Part shown: positions 34,002 to 44,518 of the stretch, one piece after another
Layout: every line of letters starts with the position of its first letter
Numbering within the stretch: the first letter of the stretch is position 1
NCBI GenBank assembly: GCA_026120185.1
Contig: JANUWF010003366.1
Span: 2,976,001 to 3,040,000, forward strand
Direction of reading: 5' to 3'
From: Voacanga thouarsii
Lineage: Eukaryota > Streptophyta > Magnoliopsida > Gentianales > Apocynaceae
DNA length: 64,000 nucleotides
Position numbers and translations under genes: made by a program
The notes under the pieces: model-generated
What the model saw: the letters and a program-made list of their open reading frames with translations, nothing else
Database searches by the model: none
Told to the model about the DNA's origin: nothing

Positions 34002-37000
34002 CTAATAGTCTACCCTTATTGAGTACTCAATGTTGTGTTCGTTCCACTTGGGAAAGGAAAGATCACACATTTATTCTCTTTGAAATAGCAATTATGGGTT
34101 CCAAAATTCTTGTCAAACTTGGTTTTTAGGAAAAGTTTAGTATTTTGTATAAAATTACTTGTATAATTTTAAATGGCTTGCTTGACTGAAAAGAAAAGAA
34201 AACTTGTTCAAAATTGCATTTATAATACAAATTCCCATAGACATTGTGTCTGACTTGCCAAGGTAACTTTGATCTTGAAACAGCTTTATACAGGAACTTA
34301 CCTAATCTTTTGCTCTTCTTGAGTACAAAAGTCTTCCAAGGTAATTCAGGTTAACCTAACCCCGCCTGGGGTAGATACAAGGTATAAGCCCAACATCCAG
34401 GCAATACTTGTCTGAAATAAATAACTCTTAGGTCAACTAACCACAACAACATCTAACTATGACAGTAATGCCTTAAGCTTTAATACTAGGTGATAAAGTA
34501 TTTTATAAAATAAAATTAATTTGATAAGTTAAAATAAATAGGTGTTATAAATAAATAATAAGCAATAAATTATAATATTAAGAATTTATTATCAAATAAT
34601 AGATAATGAGTAATATTGGTAATAAATAAAATTAGAAATAAATAATAAGTAATAATAAATCCTAAATAACGTTGGCAATAAATAATATTTAAATAGTATT
34701 ATTATAAATAATAATAAATTATACTTAATTTTAATTAATAAATAATAAGTAATAAATAACAAATAAAATTAATAATAAATAAATTATTATAACATAAATA
34801 ATATTTATGAGTGTAAATAAAAGTTTTAGTAAGGCTAACTAATAATAATATGGTTTGAAAAGTCATTTGATATTAATTAATTTCAATATATTATCATTTA
34901 TATTTAATAAAAATATTTTATTTATTTAATTAATAAAACAATATTTTAAATAATCTTCTATTTCAAAACTACTTAATGTTTTTTGAATTTAGTAAATAAA
35001 ATAAAATAATAATAATAATAATAGCAAGAATATCCAAAAATAATAAAGGTAGTTCTTGCAATAATTTTATTGATAGAGAAAATCCATACACATACTCATA
35101 CATACATGGATTCAACAAATAATTAATCTATCAAAAAAAAAAAAAAGACTTGATTAACATATACCACAACAAGGATGATATTCTACTAGGGATAATATTA
35201 TCTATGGCTTTATTGAAAAAAATATAATGAAGGCCTAATGAACAACGGCGGCATAATGTCTAACATGCATTAAAACATCTATAAAACTCTTAATCATAAT
35301 GAACATATATTGATTCTAAAGCATACTCCACAAGTCACAACATTCATTCCAATTCTCATGTCTTAAATCTACTCCCTTCATCCACATACATATCTTCAAC
35401 CCCACTTTATTCAATCAACCTATCATCATCTAAGGGTCTTGATTTTGAGAATTTAAGGAGGAGATCAAGAAATAAATACTTAATTTGATGATTGTTAGAT
35501 AAAGGTTTCGTCTTGCTTAGTGGAGGTCTTTGAGTGCTTGATGGCTTCAATGATCCAAAAATTGTCCATGGTTGTTCATCATTGTTTCGGCTAAGAGAGA
35601 GGGAGAGAGAGAGAGATAGAGGATTGAGTGAGAGTAGGAAAAGAAGAATATATAGAAGTTGAATAAAAGAAGAAGAACAAGAAGATTGTTCTTATTTTAC
35701 CTTTTTAGCGTTCTTTGAATCTTCAACATAAAGGGTGGTTTGATCTGTTTGAATGTTCAACTTTGTATGTTTTGGTGTTATAAAGTGTACCAAGGAAGCA
35801 TATAGGTTGAATACTAATGGTTTAGAGAGTTTGGGAGTGATTGGAGATTTATAGAAGTGATTTAGGCTTGAAGATGTATAGTGTGAGTTCTTGGTGTTCT
35901 TGAGAGAAATTGAGAGGAAAAGGAATTTCGTGTGTGCTGTGTGATGGATGGCTGAATGGCCTAGCTTAGGGGAAGCTTTCGATTATCCAAGAATAAGAGA
36001 GAAAGTTTCAGCTTTTTCAAAATTCAAATTGTGAGAAAAATGGAGATGTTTGAGGTATAGGATTGGGTAATGGTGTTTACTCTTGAAAGGTTTTTTATCC
36101 TTGAATATTGTATGGCTGAACTAGCTATGATTTAACCAAGGAATGGAGAGTTGTTTTAGTCTTAGGCTGGCCAAAAATGGCTATGGAATAGCAGAGGATT
36201 TTTTCGTTTTATCAACTAGCTAGATAAGTATTTAATGAAACAAAAATTTGGAATTTAATTTGAAGTTTGGATAAATTTGGATAGAGTGAAGATATGAGTG
36301 TTTTGAAGTATGTCAATGGAGTCCTATTATTCAAGGTAGGTGGAGAAGCCAAGAGGTTCTATCTGTTGATATATGAGGGCCGAAATTTAATCAAGTTTGT
36401 TGAAGAAATTCGGCCTTAGCCTGAAAAGACAAAGCTAGAAAAAAAAAATCTAGAATTGAAGCTTAAGAATTCTAGATTTTTTTGTTTTATCAACTAGCTA
36501 GATGAGTATTTAATGGTTTTGGTGCAGAATTTTGGTCTTCTTTGGAACGATTTTGCAGCTGGAATTTAAGGGTGTTTGAAGGTCTATTAATGGTGGTTTT
36601 CTAGCCAGCATCTTGAAGAAGAAAATAGAAAGTTTCAGCTATTCATGAGTCCCTTTAAGATCATGTTCAAAGGTTGCTAGTTTATTGGAAAAAAATTCTG
36701 GTTTGACATTGTTTGTGAAGCTGCGAAAATTTAAGGAATTTCAGTTTTCATCCTCACACAAGATAGTTGGTTCCTTGCAAGAATTGGGTAGGGAAGCTTG
36801 TTGCAATTTTTCAAAAATCAACTTTGAAGAAAATCTGATTTTTTTTTTTTAGATTTTTAACCAAAACAAGAACAAGAAGAAGATAGAGTTTTTGAAAAAA
36901 TAACTATGGTGATTTGATGGAAACCTCTTCCTATGCTTCCTCTACATTTTCAGCCATCTCCTATCCTACAAGAGCTGGAATTTTGAAATTCCAAACAAGG

Positions 37001-37562
37001 TAATTATCCAAGAATTTTATGGATAAAAAATGAACGAAAGAATTAGGAATAGTTTGAATTTAAAGAGGTTAGGACAAGGCTTGCAAAAATAATGGAGACA
37101 AGAATTCTTTTAGAATTTTTAATTCATGGACAAGACCGCATGGTTAAGATATTACTATTATATATTCCCGAAGACAACATTCCCAACTTTAAGGAATGTA
37201 AGAAAGAAGAAAAATTTAAACATTGGTTAAGATAAATATGAATAAAACTTAAGTGATGAGATTTGAACTCAAGACCTTAGAGATTAAACCACAAAGCTCT
37301 TATCACTTAACCACAATAACTCTTGTTCTTATTTTCTCAACCAAATATTCTTCTTATCTAAGCCTCAAGCCGTCTTCCTATTTTGATCTCAAGCAAAATT
37401 ACCCATTTCCCCTTTCTACTCAACAAGTACAAATAAATCATATAACATACAAACCACAATTCTAAGGCACATAAAATCATTTAAGAGATATATTTTATGC
37501 ATGATGACATGATATACATCCCATTCCTCTTACTTTAGGGTAGGGTTAGGTGGAATTTTACA
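34002..37562 (-). repeat. Right portion of solo LTR I
   Basis: Aligns with 24440-27895 of solo LTR II (for example the shared ATTGAGTACTCAATG at its start and a TTAGGGTAGGGTTAGG block near the end). It contains AT-rich tracts (34540-35030) and the tRNA-like module at 37253-37320, but no coding sequence. Confidence 0.82.
37253..37320 (-). other. tRNA-like module in solo LTR I
   Basis: Counterpart of 27585-27655. The minus strand keeps TGGTTAAGTGATAAG (A box-like) and GAGTTCAAATCTC (B box-like). Confidence 0.55.
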
Positions 37563-37567
37563 AAGAA
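37563..37567. repeat. Target-site duplication AAGAA, right copy
   Basis: Matches 10228-10232 and directly follows the LTR end TTTTACA. Confidence 0.88.
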
Positions 37568-38095
37568 TGCAACCCACATGTGTTAATAAAAGACACAAAA
37601 CCAGCTATGGCTAGTGAACAAGGAGACCTTAATCTAACACATTCAAAAGGATGTTCAATAACATTAAAGTCTCTACCAATTAACCAAACCCAAATGTAGT
37701 CCATTAAAACCAATCAAATCATCCCACAAAACTTCCCTTCTAGATCTAGTACAGGGACCATACAAAATGGAACAATGAATATCAGCTTCATTAGGAGCAG
37801 TGACAGGGCAGCGAACAATAGTATTAGTCATGGAAGACACTTATAAAGGGATGAATAATTTCCAAAATATTCAGATTTTCTCTAAATTATTAGAACAAAA
37901 CTTAGGGAAGCCTATACAATAAGAATAAGATGCATTATGAGATGAAGATATAAGAGGTTCCAGTATAGCCACAACACTTAAATTATGTAGCCTAATGAGA
38001 GATTTTAGTTGCCTAACTCTACTTAAGATCCTAGAATATTCCATACAATTAAATTTATAATTAACGCAAGAGAGAGGAAATGTGGGTTGATCGCT
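37568..38095 (-). pseudogene. LINE ORF2 endonuclease N-terminal and middle part
   Basis: On the minus strand the text contains NEADIHCSILYGPCTRSRRE with LWDDLIGFN, then VNW and, after a shift, RDFNVIEHPFECVRLRS, the usual 'VYA......R..LW..L.......W...GDFN.I....E' run of the LINE AP-like endonuclease. The last residues (FINTCGLHS) join 10227 across the solo LTR. The start of ORF2 near 38050-38095 has SGRLLI-type low-quality text and was not fixed. Stops are present. Confidence 0.75.
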
Positions 38096-39600
38096 TAGCC
38101 TTTCTTAGCGGAAGTAGTCGTGTGATTACTGCTGTGATAAGTCAACTGTCACTTGAATGTCCTCCAAAGATTACTGTTGATTCTACTTGCATGAGGCCTT
38201 CAATTCATTATAGAAATTTTACCTCAAAGTAGTAGTAGATACAACTAAATATAAAAGATGCTTATGCTGACCAACCATATGGAATATTAAGCATAGGGAC
38301 CTCAAAATCTGCTAGGCATTAGGGAACATTTGGTAATCCAGTATGCAAAGCTGTAACTAAAACCTCTCTATCAGACATGACATTAGCCTTAGTGTTAGTA
38401 GCCACAAGACCAGGGTACATCGTAATAGGATAATCAACAATAGAAGGAATGGGTTCAGGCATCAATGCGCCATTTTCCAATACTGGAGGTGAAGGCATAT
38501 CTTTGATGGGGAATGTCTAAGCAACATCACATCTTGACTTTAGTATCAAAGGATTATCTTTATAAAAGCTAGAATTATATCTAGGACTTGTGTCAAGAAT
38601 AGATCTGGCATAGGTGGGAGCATATAATGCTACATCAAAAGAATCCTTAACAGTGTTAAATTAAGGCATAATATTGTCATCCAAAGGTTAGATATTAGAA
38701 TGAGTGGAAGAATCTACTGTAGGTAGCCCTTCTGGCAGATTAGGATGAGTATTCTCTAGTGTTTTAAGTTTCCAGATTTTCCTAGCAACTTGTTTGTTAG
38801 GATTATCATAAGACAGCTGATCAATAAGATTTGAATTAGATCCCTTACAAGACTTGGTTGAATGCCCAAAGTGATATAATAGGAGTAGAACAAAGGCAGT
38901 TGCTTATAGTCTACCTTCTAATATAAACATTCCGTATTAGAACTAATATCCAGATACAGTTCACAAGAAGCTTACGTAGATCAACTTCCATGCATACCTT
39001 GGCAATACTCAGCCTTGATAAATCAACTATTGCCTCATCCAACTTTAATTGCTTCCTAACAAAAGAGGCTAAATAGAAAATAATTGGCTTGGAAAATAAG
39101 TGGATATGAAGATTCTTCAAAGTGATCTAAATTGGTACAAGAGATGGATCTTTTAAAACTTAAAAGGATGGCATCCATTTGTGTATGCATAGGGAATCGA
39201 AGGACATACCAAATGCCCTTCAACTATAGCCAAAAGTAATCCTCCTCAAGTGAAGGATGGATTAGGATATGCCTACTATCAAGCCATCCAAATGTGACAT
39301 CTCCCCTCAAACCTATCATGAAGAATTCCTTTCTCAAGGATTCCGTTGCTAGCTTTCCTTGGGGGAATTTGCCAATCAAAGTACTGGAAAGGAGCAACTA
39401 ATTGCTCTATTTCTTTAAGAGAAAGCAGTAAAGTTGGCTGACCCCAATGTGTTAAAAGGTGCTTGATAGAACATCCTGAAGAGGCCTGTTTAGTCAAAAG
39501 GGATGCAAATAATTTGCGTCCCCATCCTACCAGAGGAGGTAGCCGCAGTTGTGGAGCTGCTAAGTTGGCAGTGGTAGCTATTGCAGAAGTTTGAAATTCA
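38096..39600 (-). pseudogene. LINE ORF1 (nucleic-acid-binding protein)
   Basis: On the minus strand: LVAPFQYFDWQIPPRKASNG with FEGRCHIWMA (about 39380-39280), resembling the 'LVAPFQ.SLVGKF...RP.......GG.HIGWLD' start of plant L1 ORF1. Then, at 39120-38911, LFSKPIIFYLASFVRKQLKL with DEAIVDLSRLSIAKVCMEVD, the hallmark of the DUF4283/zf-CCHC_4 region (usual 'LF...ALF.IAS..GKPL..D.AT..LSRPSVARVCVEVDL'). The rest (38900-38096) is a low-complexity tail with no clear domain. Several stops interrupt it. The RNA-binding role is known for the family and not testable here. Confidence 0.78.
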
Positions 39601-39608
39601 ACACGTGT

Positions 39609-39610
<2 letters not shown>

Positions 39611-39656
<46 letters not shown>

Positions 39657-39794
39657 GTATATATTTATATTCAACATGTAAATATATGTACACGTGTGTG
39701 TATCTATATATACACACACATACACACATAACATATATATATATATATATTTATTTATTTATATCAACTCATACAAAATGCACACACCCCCCCT

Positions 39795-39842
<48 letters not shown>

Positions 39843-39845
39843 TCA
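39611..39845. repeat. Microsatellite block (TA)n, (GTAT)n, (CA)n
   Basis: TA repeat at about 39615-39645, GTAT repeat at 39645-39660, scattered TA/CA repeats to 39760, and a CA tract of about 38 bases at 39797-39832 followed by TA. Open reading stretches here are repeat artefacts. Confidence 0.95.
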
Positions 39846-39879
39846 TACTTTTGATTATTTATAGTTTAGGGTCATCTAG

Positions 39880-40070
39880 TAATTATTAAGGACCAATATG
39901 TAAAATTTTCCAGAATTAAATTATAAATATTTAAAAATTTAGGGACTAACTTGGAATATTTTTGGGATTATATTATAAATTTTTAAAATTTAAGGATCAA
40001 TTTATACATTTTTTAGGGTTATATTATAACTATTTAAAAATTTAGAGACTATAATAGTACTAAACTTTGA
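39880..40070. repeat. AT-rich tandem repeat, about three units
   Basis: Phrases of the type TTTAGGGACTAACTTGGAAT...ATTATAAATNTTTAAAA recur at about 55-60-bp spacing with decay. Confidence 0.65.
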
Positions 40071-40089
40071 CGTAGTCCCGCACGACCGT

Positions 40090-40584
40090 TGCATTATTTT
40101 TTCCCAAAAAAATTGTGGAATAAATCTTGGATCTCAATCAAATATAAAATTGGAAAGCACTTCATGTAATCTTATTACTTCTTCTATATAGATTTTGCTC
40201 AATTTCTACAAGGAATCCTGCTCATTAATAGGAATGAAGTGAGTAGGTTTTATTAATCTACCTAGGATCACCCTACGCTATCCCTTTGTTTGGTTGTCAA
40301 TGGTAGGCCAGTTATAAAATCCATAGTTATCTCATCTCATTTTTGTTATGGGGTTGATAAGGGTTGTAATAGTCTTCTAGGTTGTTGTTATTCCATTTTT
40401 ATTTTTGACAAGTGAGACATTACACCACCAATTGAGAAATATCATTTTTCATACCAATTCACTAAAAAAGTTTCTTTAGATAATGATACAACTTAACTTC
40501 TCCAGGGTGGATAGTATACTTACACTGATGTGCTTCTATCTCATTTGCCGACTCCCTTATCATAAGGTCACCAACTTTCTTGAC
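40090..40584 (-). pseudogene. Decayed Ty3/gypsy integrase zinc motif and core
   Basis: On the minus strand: SANEIEAHQCKYTIHPGEVK then LYHYLKKLFW (usual 'A....Y..HPG..KMY.DL...YWW'), then a text similar to 'L.QPL..P...WE', then RLIKPTHFIPINEQDSL.KL, KIYIEEVIRLHEVL and DPRFIP (usual 'DRLTKSAHFLP......L......I.EIVRLHG.P....SDRDPRF'). These are gypsy (chromovirus-like) integrase landmarks. Many stops and shifts; the conserved SDRDPRF has become DPRF after damage. Order and strand agree with the RNase H remnant at 40960-41112. Confidence 0.8.
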
Positions 40585-40810
40585 CTTTTGGCACTGGGCA
40601 GGTATCAGCCTCCATACATGATCTTACGACTTTGCGAAGACTTGTGTTTTTGGTAAATAGTTGCCCGGGCCTAGTCACTATAACTTTTTTGTGAGGCGGT
40701 ACCCTTTTTCCTGAAGTTACGAGGCTATTTTGTCGAGTTCCTTAGAGAGAGTTGTCTCCTGCCCTAGGTATTCTCTACCTACCCACCTTTGTCAATTTTG
40801 GGTATATGTA
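40585..40810 (-). pseudogene. Plastid 23S rRNA gene fragment in nuclear DNA
   Basis: The plus strand reads GGCACTGGGCAGG, CATGATCTTACGACTTTGCG, GTTGCCCGGGCCT, GAAGTTACGAGGCTATTTTG, GAGTTCCTTAGAGAGAGTTG and CCTAGGTATTCTCTACCTAC, in the order found on the strand opposite the plastid 23S rRNA. Compared with what I remember of the plastid gene, it carries many C-to-T/G-to-A changes, as expected for old methylated nuclear insertions. It starts and ends abruptly, with retroelement remnants on both sides. The fragment is about 225 bp, about 8 percent of the gene, and is not functional. A mitochondrial route (plastid DNA first moved to mitochondria) cannot be excluded. Confidence 0.85.
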
Positions 40811-41112
40811 CTAACATATCTCATTTCACTATTGCATGCCTTGGCATGCAATATCGTCCTCGAAATCAGAGAGTGCTTGCATCATCTTCTTGAAAGTTAT
40901 TTTCCATTTACACCTTATTCCTCGTCCTGATTTGTTGTAATTCCTCATCCTTTTTTTTTTAACTTCCTTCAATTATTGTAATGACATGGGTAGGATAATT
41001 CACTTCATAGGCTTCAGCTTTCTTGATATGTATACTATCACTCTCTTCTCCTATATTAATATTCCACCAAATTCTTCCTTTGAGGCATCCGTGCACACTT
41101 TATAAGGTTTAT
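40811..41112 (-). pseudogene. Decayed gypsy RNase H remnant
   Basis: On the minus strand, CTDASKEEFGGILI, VIVYISRKLKP and, after shifts, NYPTH-like text (about 41095-40965) match gypsy RNase H 'DAS..G.G.VL.Q....IAY.SR.L...E.NY.THD.E'. The catalytic first Asp is present. The stretch 40811-40960 has no recognisable match. Confidence 0.7.
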
Positions 41113-41116
41113 CGCT

Positions 41117-42181
41117 TGTTAGTGATAGGGATCAATGTGGCATAAAGGAACAATATCAAAAATGGGGAGAAAATGAGCATATAAGCATTTTCAATCCGTT
41201 GATGAGATCGCACGCAAAATAGTTCCAACTCAACTTACAAGAATATATGCAAAGTAATTTGAGATAGTACAACTTATGGATATAATTGAAGGACCACGAG
41301 AATGCAATGCTATGCTAATTTGCATTGAAGGAACAAGGGAGATCAAAGGCAAGTCGAGAGATATGTTTTAGCGTCACCAAAACAAGCTAGATTTCTCCTT
41401 TGTTCTTTTTTTTTTTTTTTTTTTTTTGCGCAGCGTTACATTCCAGTAGAAGTGATCCAATGCCTACTCACAAGCAATTTGGCACTAGCTGTTTCAACAA
41501 CCATAACACTGTTCCAGTAGAATTGAGTCGGTGCAGGCCGACATACATCGAACTGGCACCAGCTCAGCATTGGACAACTCCAAATGTTATGCTTTTTAGC
41601 TGTATTTTGGGTTATTATGTAATATTAGAAACTTATTTAGACTAGGGCTAGAGTCTATAATATATCTCTTCTTTCCTCATTTGTAATTAATAACATATCA
41701 TATTTTCTTTCATAATAAATGAAGAAGAAACTTCTTAAGGCTTGACAATGGAGAAATTCCTTGTTCAAATTCAATCCAACACCAACCTAAAGGATTAGTC
41801 CACCATTGATTAAGTGTCCATAAATTCAAAGGATAATTTAACTAGTATTCTAAACAAGGGTTCTATTTGGTTGTTCTTACAGGGTTCTTATTTGTTACTT
41901 GTTTGTATAACTATAGTTCCTTATCCCTATTGTTCTTGAATTCTTGATGAGTCGAGGGTATTAAGGTGTTGTTGCGGTAGGCCTAGATCTACCAAATCTT
42001 AGATCCTAATAGCTAGATCTATTAGGGTTCTTGGTTTGTGAGGAGGACATTTATTATGATTTTCCCTTTCTTGTGCTCTATTTATCGTAGTTCTTGTATT
42101 TAGGATCATTTGATATTGTAAGAGCTACTACAAAAGCCTCTCAAAAATCTTGTTAAAAGTTTCACCCTCAAGTTCATATCA
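41117..42181 (+). repeat. Probable 5' LTR of the gypsy element
   Basis: The right end is fixed by the primer site. The left end is inferred from TGTTAGTGATAGGG, since no partner LTR is in the window. It includes a T-run at 41400-41427 and sequence with TATAATATATCTCTTC at about 41657. Confidence 0.6.
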
Positions 42182-42185
42182 AATT

Positions 42186-42198
42186 TGGTATCATAGCA
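42186..42198 (+). promoter_or_regulatory. tRNA-Met-type primer-binding site of the gypsy element
   Basis: TGGTATCATAGCA is one base from the usual TGGTATCAGAGCA and sits four bases from the LTR end. Confidence 0.85.
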
Positions 42199-42983
42199 AG
42201 GAATAGCTTAGATTCTTATCTTGGCTTAGATCTATAAAATAAGAGTGAAAAATAAAAGAAAAAATTGCAACCAAAAAGCATATTCCAAAAGTCTCATTTT
42301 TAATTGCTAGATCTTGATCCTTGGGAATGTATTGTTTCTTGTTGTTGAGTTTTTAGGATTAATTGGGAAGAAATTTACTCGGAAAGTTTGTTCAGAAATT
42401 CTTGCACATAATATGTTTGATAAAAGTCCTCAATGACATTATACCTTATGCACATCATGTGTTTGAAGAAATGCCAGTATAAAGTTATTTGGCTTGAATG
42501 TTAGCTTTGTTTCTCCATTATAATCCTACTTCAAATCTAGTATTCTTATCTTTTTTAATTCTAATATTCTTGTACATATTTCCTTAAACTTGTTGTTTCT
42601 TGAAACATTGTACTTCTTCTAACTCTTGATATACAATTTTGTTATTATTGTGTTGTGAACACTTATTCTTGCACTTTAAATTGTCTTTGACCTTTAAGTG
42701 TTCACCAAGTGCTTAAACTTATTCCCCTAAGACCCTTGAATTAAACAATCCTAAGAGTAGTAGACTAAATGGTGTGTTAAACCCTTTGAAGTTATGGAGG
42801 ATTTTGGTTTAACCAAGTGAGAACTTAACTACATGTAAAAGGTAAGAGGGAAAGATTAACATAAAAAGAGCTAAAAGAGTGCAAACATGAGAAGTAGCTC
42901 ATAAACACTAAGGGAGTGAAGTAAAGAAATCTTATCTTTTATTCTAACCTTTTCTACAGGTACATCTTTCTTCTACTTCAATC
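42199..42983 (+). other. Leader of the gypsy element
   Basis: AT-rich sequence between primer site and gag; no feature recognised. Confidence 0.6.
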
Positions 42984-44400
42984 ATGGCTCAAGAAGATGA
43001 GGCAACAAGACTAAATCTTGATGGTGTAAGTAGACCATAAGAGGAGGCAAATGATGTATGAGAAATGCTAGCTTCTCTACAAATGAATATAGATATATGT
43101 GGAGAGAAATGTCGAAACTCTGAGCACAACAAGGCCAAACCTCAATAGCTGGCTAACGATGAGGGTAAGAGCAACTGGAAGGCTTTAATACATCTCCTAT
43201 AAATGAAAAACCTAGAGAAGAATGGGATGAGTATTCCATTGGGGGTTTATAATATGCTCCTATTAGAAGAGAAAGAAATGGGTTGAGAAGAAGAAGAAAT
43301 AGAGGCCAAGGGAGATTTAGAGGAAATCAAATAAGGGGTATGGAAAGAAACATTGAGAGAGAATATCAGTGATACGAGGGATATATAGAGGAAGATTGTA
43401 GTTATCAAAACAAGGGTAATAGGATAAAAGGAATGAGGAGAGAAGAGAATGAGGAACAAAATGAAATGAAAAATGTTAAAATGAATGTGTCAACATTCCA
43501 AAGAAAGAGTGATTCTAAGGCATACTTTGAGTGGGAGAGAAAAATAGAGATTCTATTTGATTGCCAGGATTACAGTGAAAGAAATAAAATAAGGGTTGGG
43601 TTCTTCAAATTACGCATTGGTATGGTGGGAGCAGTTTTTGGCTAATAAAAGAAGAATGGGAGAAAATGCAGTTGGAACATGGGAATTGATGAAGAACCTC
43701 ATGAGGGCCAGGCTTGTACCTCATCATTACAACAACAAGTTATATTAAAGGCTTCAAGTGCTAAAGTAGGGAAATAAAAGTGTTGAAGATTATCACAAAG
43801 AACTTGAGGTGGTAATGATGACGGCAGTTATAAATGAAGATCCACGAGTCATCAAAGCAAGATTTCTTAGTAGATTAAACCAGGAGATAGCTAATGTAGT
43901 TAAGTTGCATTTGTATGAACTTAGAAGAAATGGTACATGTGGTTGTGAAGGTAGAGAAACAATTAAAGAGAAGGCCATTTGTGAAGAGTGGTATTGTACC
44001 AACTTACCATCATAGGAGTATAATAAACCAATTCCAAAGAAAGAAGGAGCTTTAAGTCCGTCTCTTAGAGATTTCAACAAAACAAGGGAGGAAGAAAGCA
44101 GAGATAAGGGAAAGGCAATTGAGAATCTAAGAAGTCAGGATATTAAATATTTTCGTTATTTGTGATGTGGACACACGACTCATGAATGCCCAAGCAAGAA
44201 GATAGTGTACACTAATGCATTTAGTGAGGTTTTATCTGAGGAGAAGAAAAAATGAAAACTACTAAGATAGTTAAATAGAAGAAGAGGCAACTAGTGAAGA
44301 GGGAGAAGAAGTTGGGCAAATTTGTGAATTGCTTGGAGTAGCTAAGAAGTCCCTAAATACACAAATGAAAGAAGATGAGCATCATCAATAAAGGAACATA
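42984..44400 (+). pseudogene. Gypsy gag
   Basis: Starts at ATG 42984 (MAQEDEATRLNLDGV), soon with a stop. The conserved capsid part follows: VSTFQRKSDSKAYFEWERKI with EILFDCQDYSE (43480-43590), matching 'P.F.GK.DPEAYLEWE.K...VFDCH.Y.E', then WELMKNLMRARLVPHHY-like text, VEDYHKELEVVMMTA, VIKARFLSRLNQEIANVVKL, and a degenerate zinc knuckle CGHTTHECPSKK at about 44168-44205 whose first cysteine is damaged by a stop. Several shifts are needed to read it through. A basic segment (RRRNRGQGRFRGN-like) precedes the capsid part. Confidence 0.85.
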
Positions 44401-44518
44401 TTTTCTACACTAGATAACTTATCAATAAGTTTTTGTGTAGTATGATTATTTATAGTGGGAGTTGCACTAACGTGATACGTACAAGTTTGGTAAAAGAGAT
44501 AAGATTGGAGACAAGAAT
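44401..44518 (+). pseudogene. Gypsy protease start, catalytic Asp lost
   Basis: CSMIIYSGSCTNVI followed by SLVKEIRLET matches the gypsy protease start 'C..IID.GSC.N..S..LV..L.L.T'. The catalytic Asp codon (expected GAT) is TAT at 44451-44453. The domain is cut off at 44518 by the copia LTR. Confidence 0.8.

Larger units (their letters stand above)
10233..37562 (-). mobile_element. Solo LTR I of a gypsy-type element, split by copia 1
   Basis: The parts 10233-10661 and about 34002-37562 align in order with the uninterrupted portions of solo LTR II. Read on the minus strand the LTR starts TGTAAAATTCC (a mutated TGTGAAACCCC) and ends GGGGTGTTACA. It is flanked by AAGAA on both sides, with no internal retroviral genes and no second LTR attached, so it is a solo LTR left by LTR-LTR recombination. 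Full length would be about 4.2 kb, very long for an LTR. About 330 bp at the right junction with copia 1, present in LTR II at about 24110-24440, have been lost. Assignment to Ty3/gypsy (chromovirus-like) rests on the terminal sequence alone. Confidence 0.82.
1..39600 (-). mobile_element. L1-type LINE, the oldest host element, in four pieces
   Basis: Minus-strand pieces at 39600-37568, 10227-9497, 2906-2019 and 774-1 follow the order of a plant L1 LINE: ORF1, endonuclease, reverse transcriptase, C-terminal zinc-finger region. At two of the three interruptions removing the inserted DNA rejoins the coding sense: across the AAGAA duplication the endonuclease reads on into SFKGSYFTW, and across the TGAGA duplication the text reads SLIPSLITGEDNA. 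The remainder (775-2018) is a replacement or insertion without clean edges. Many stops and frameshifts show an old inactive copy. The 3' end lies beyond the left edge of the window. The 5' end is near the microsatellites at 39.6 kb but was not located exactly. The family call rests on recognisable protein motifs and is secure; the lineage within L1 is not. Confidence 0.85.
41117..44518 (+). mobile_element. Truncated Ty3/gypsy element: LTR, primer site, gag, start of protease
   Basis: In plus orientation: an LTR of about 1.07 kb ending at 42181, a tRNA-Met-type primer site, a leader, gag from 42984 and the first protease residues to about 44518, where a copia LTR takes over. Reverse transcriptase, integrase and the 3' LTR are missing. 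A separate minus-strand gypsy pol remnant just to the left is oriented oppositely, so it is not the missing part of this copy unless an inversion happened. Confidence 0.78.

Noticed and set aside
34540..35030. AT-rich block as a matrix-attachment region or origin
   Set aside because: It is only AT-rich LTR sequence with TAATAA words, also present in decayed form in LTRs II and III; no further evidence.
37568..39600. A host gene with introns on the minus strand
   Set aside because: All recognisable motifs are LINE ORF1 and endonuclease and continue into 9497-10227 once the solo LTR is removed.
39279..39889. Overlapping open stretches of 100-150 codons on both strands
   Set aside because: The middle is made by TA, GTAT and CA microsatellites; only the part reading LVAPFQ...CHIWMA on the minus strand is real LINE ORF1.
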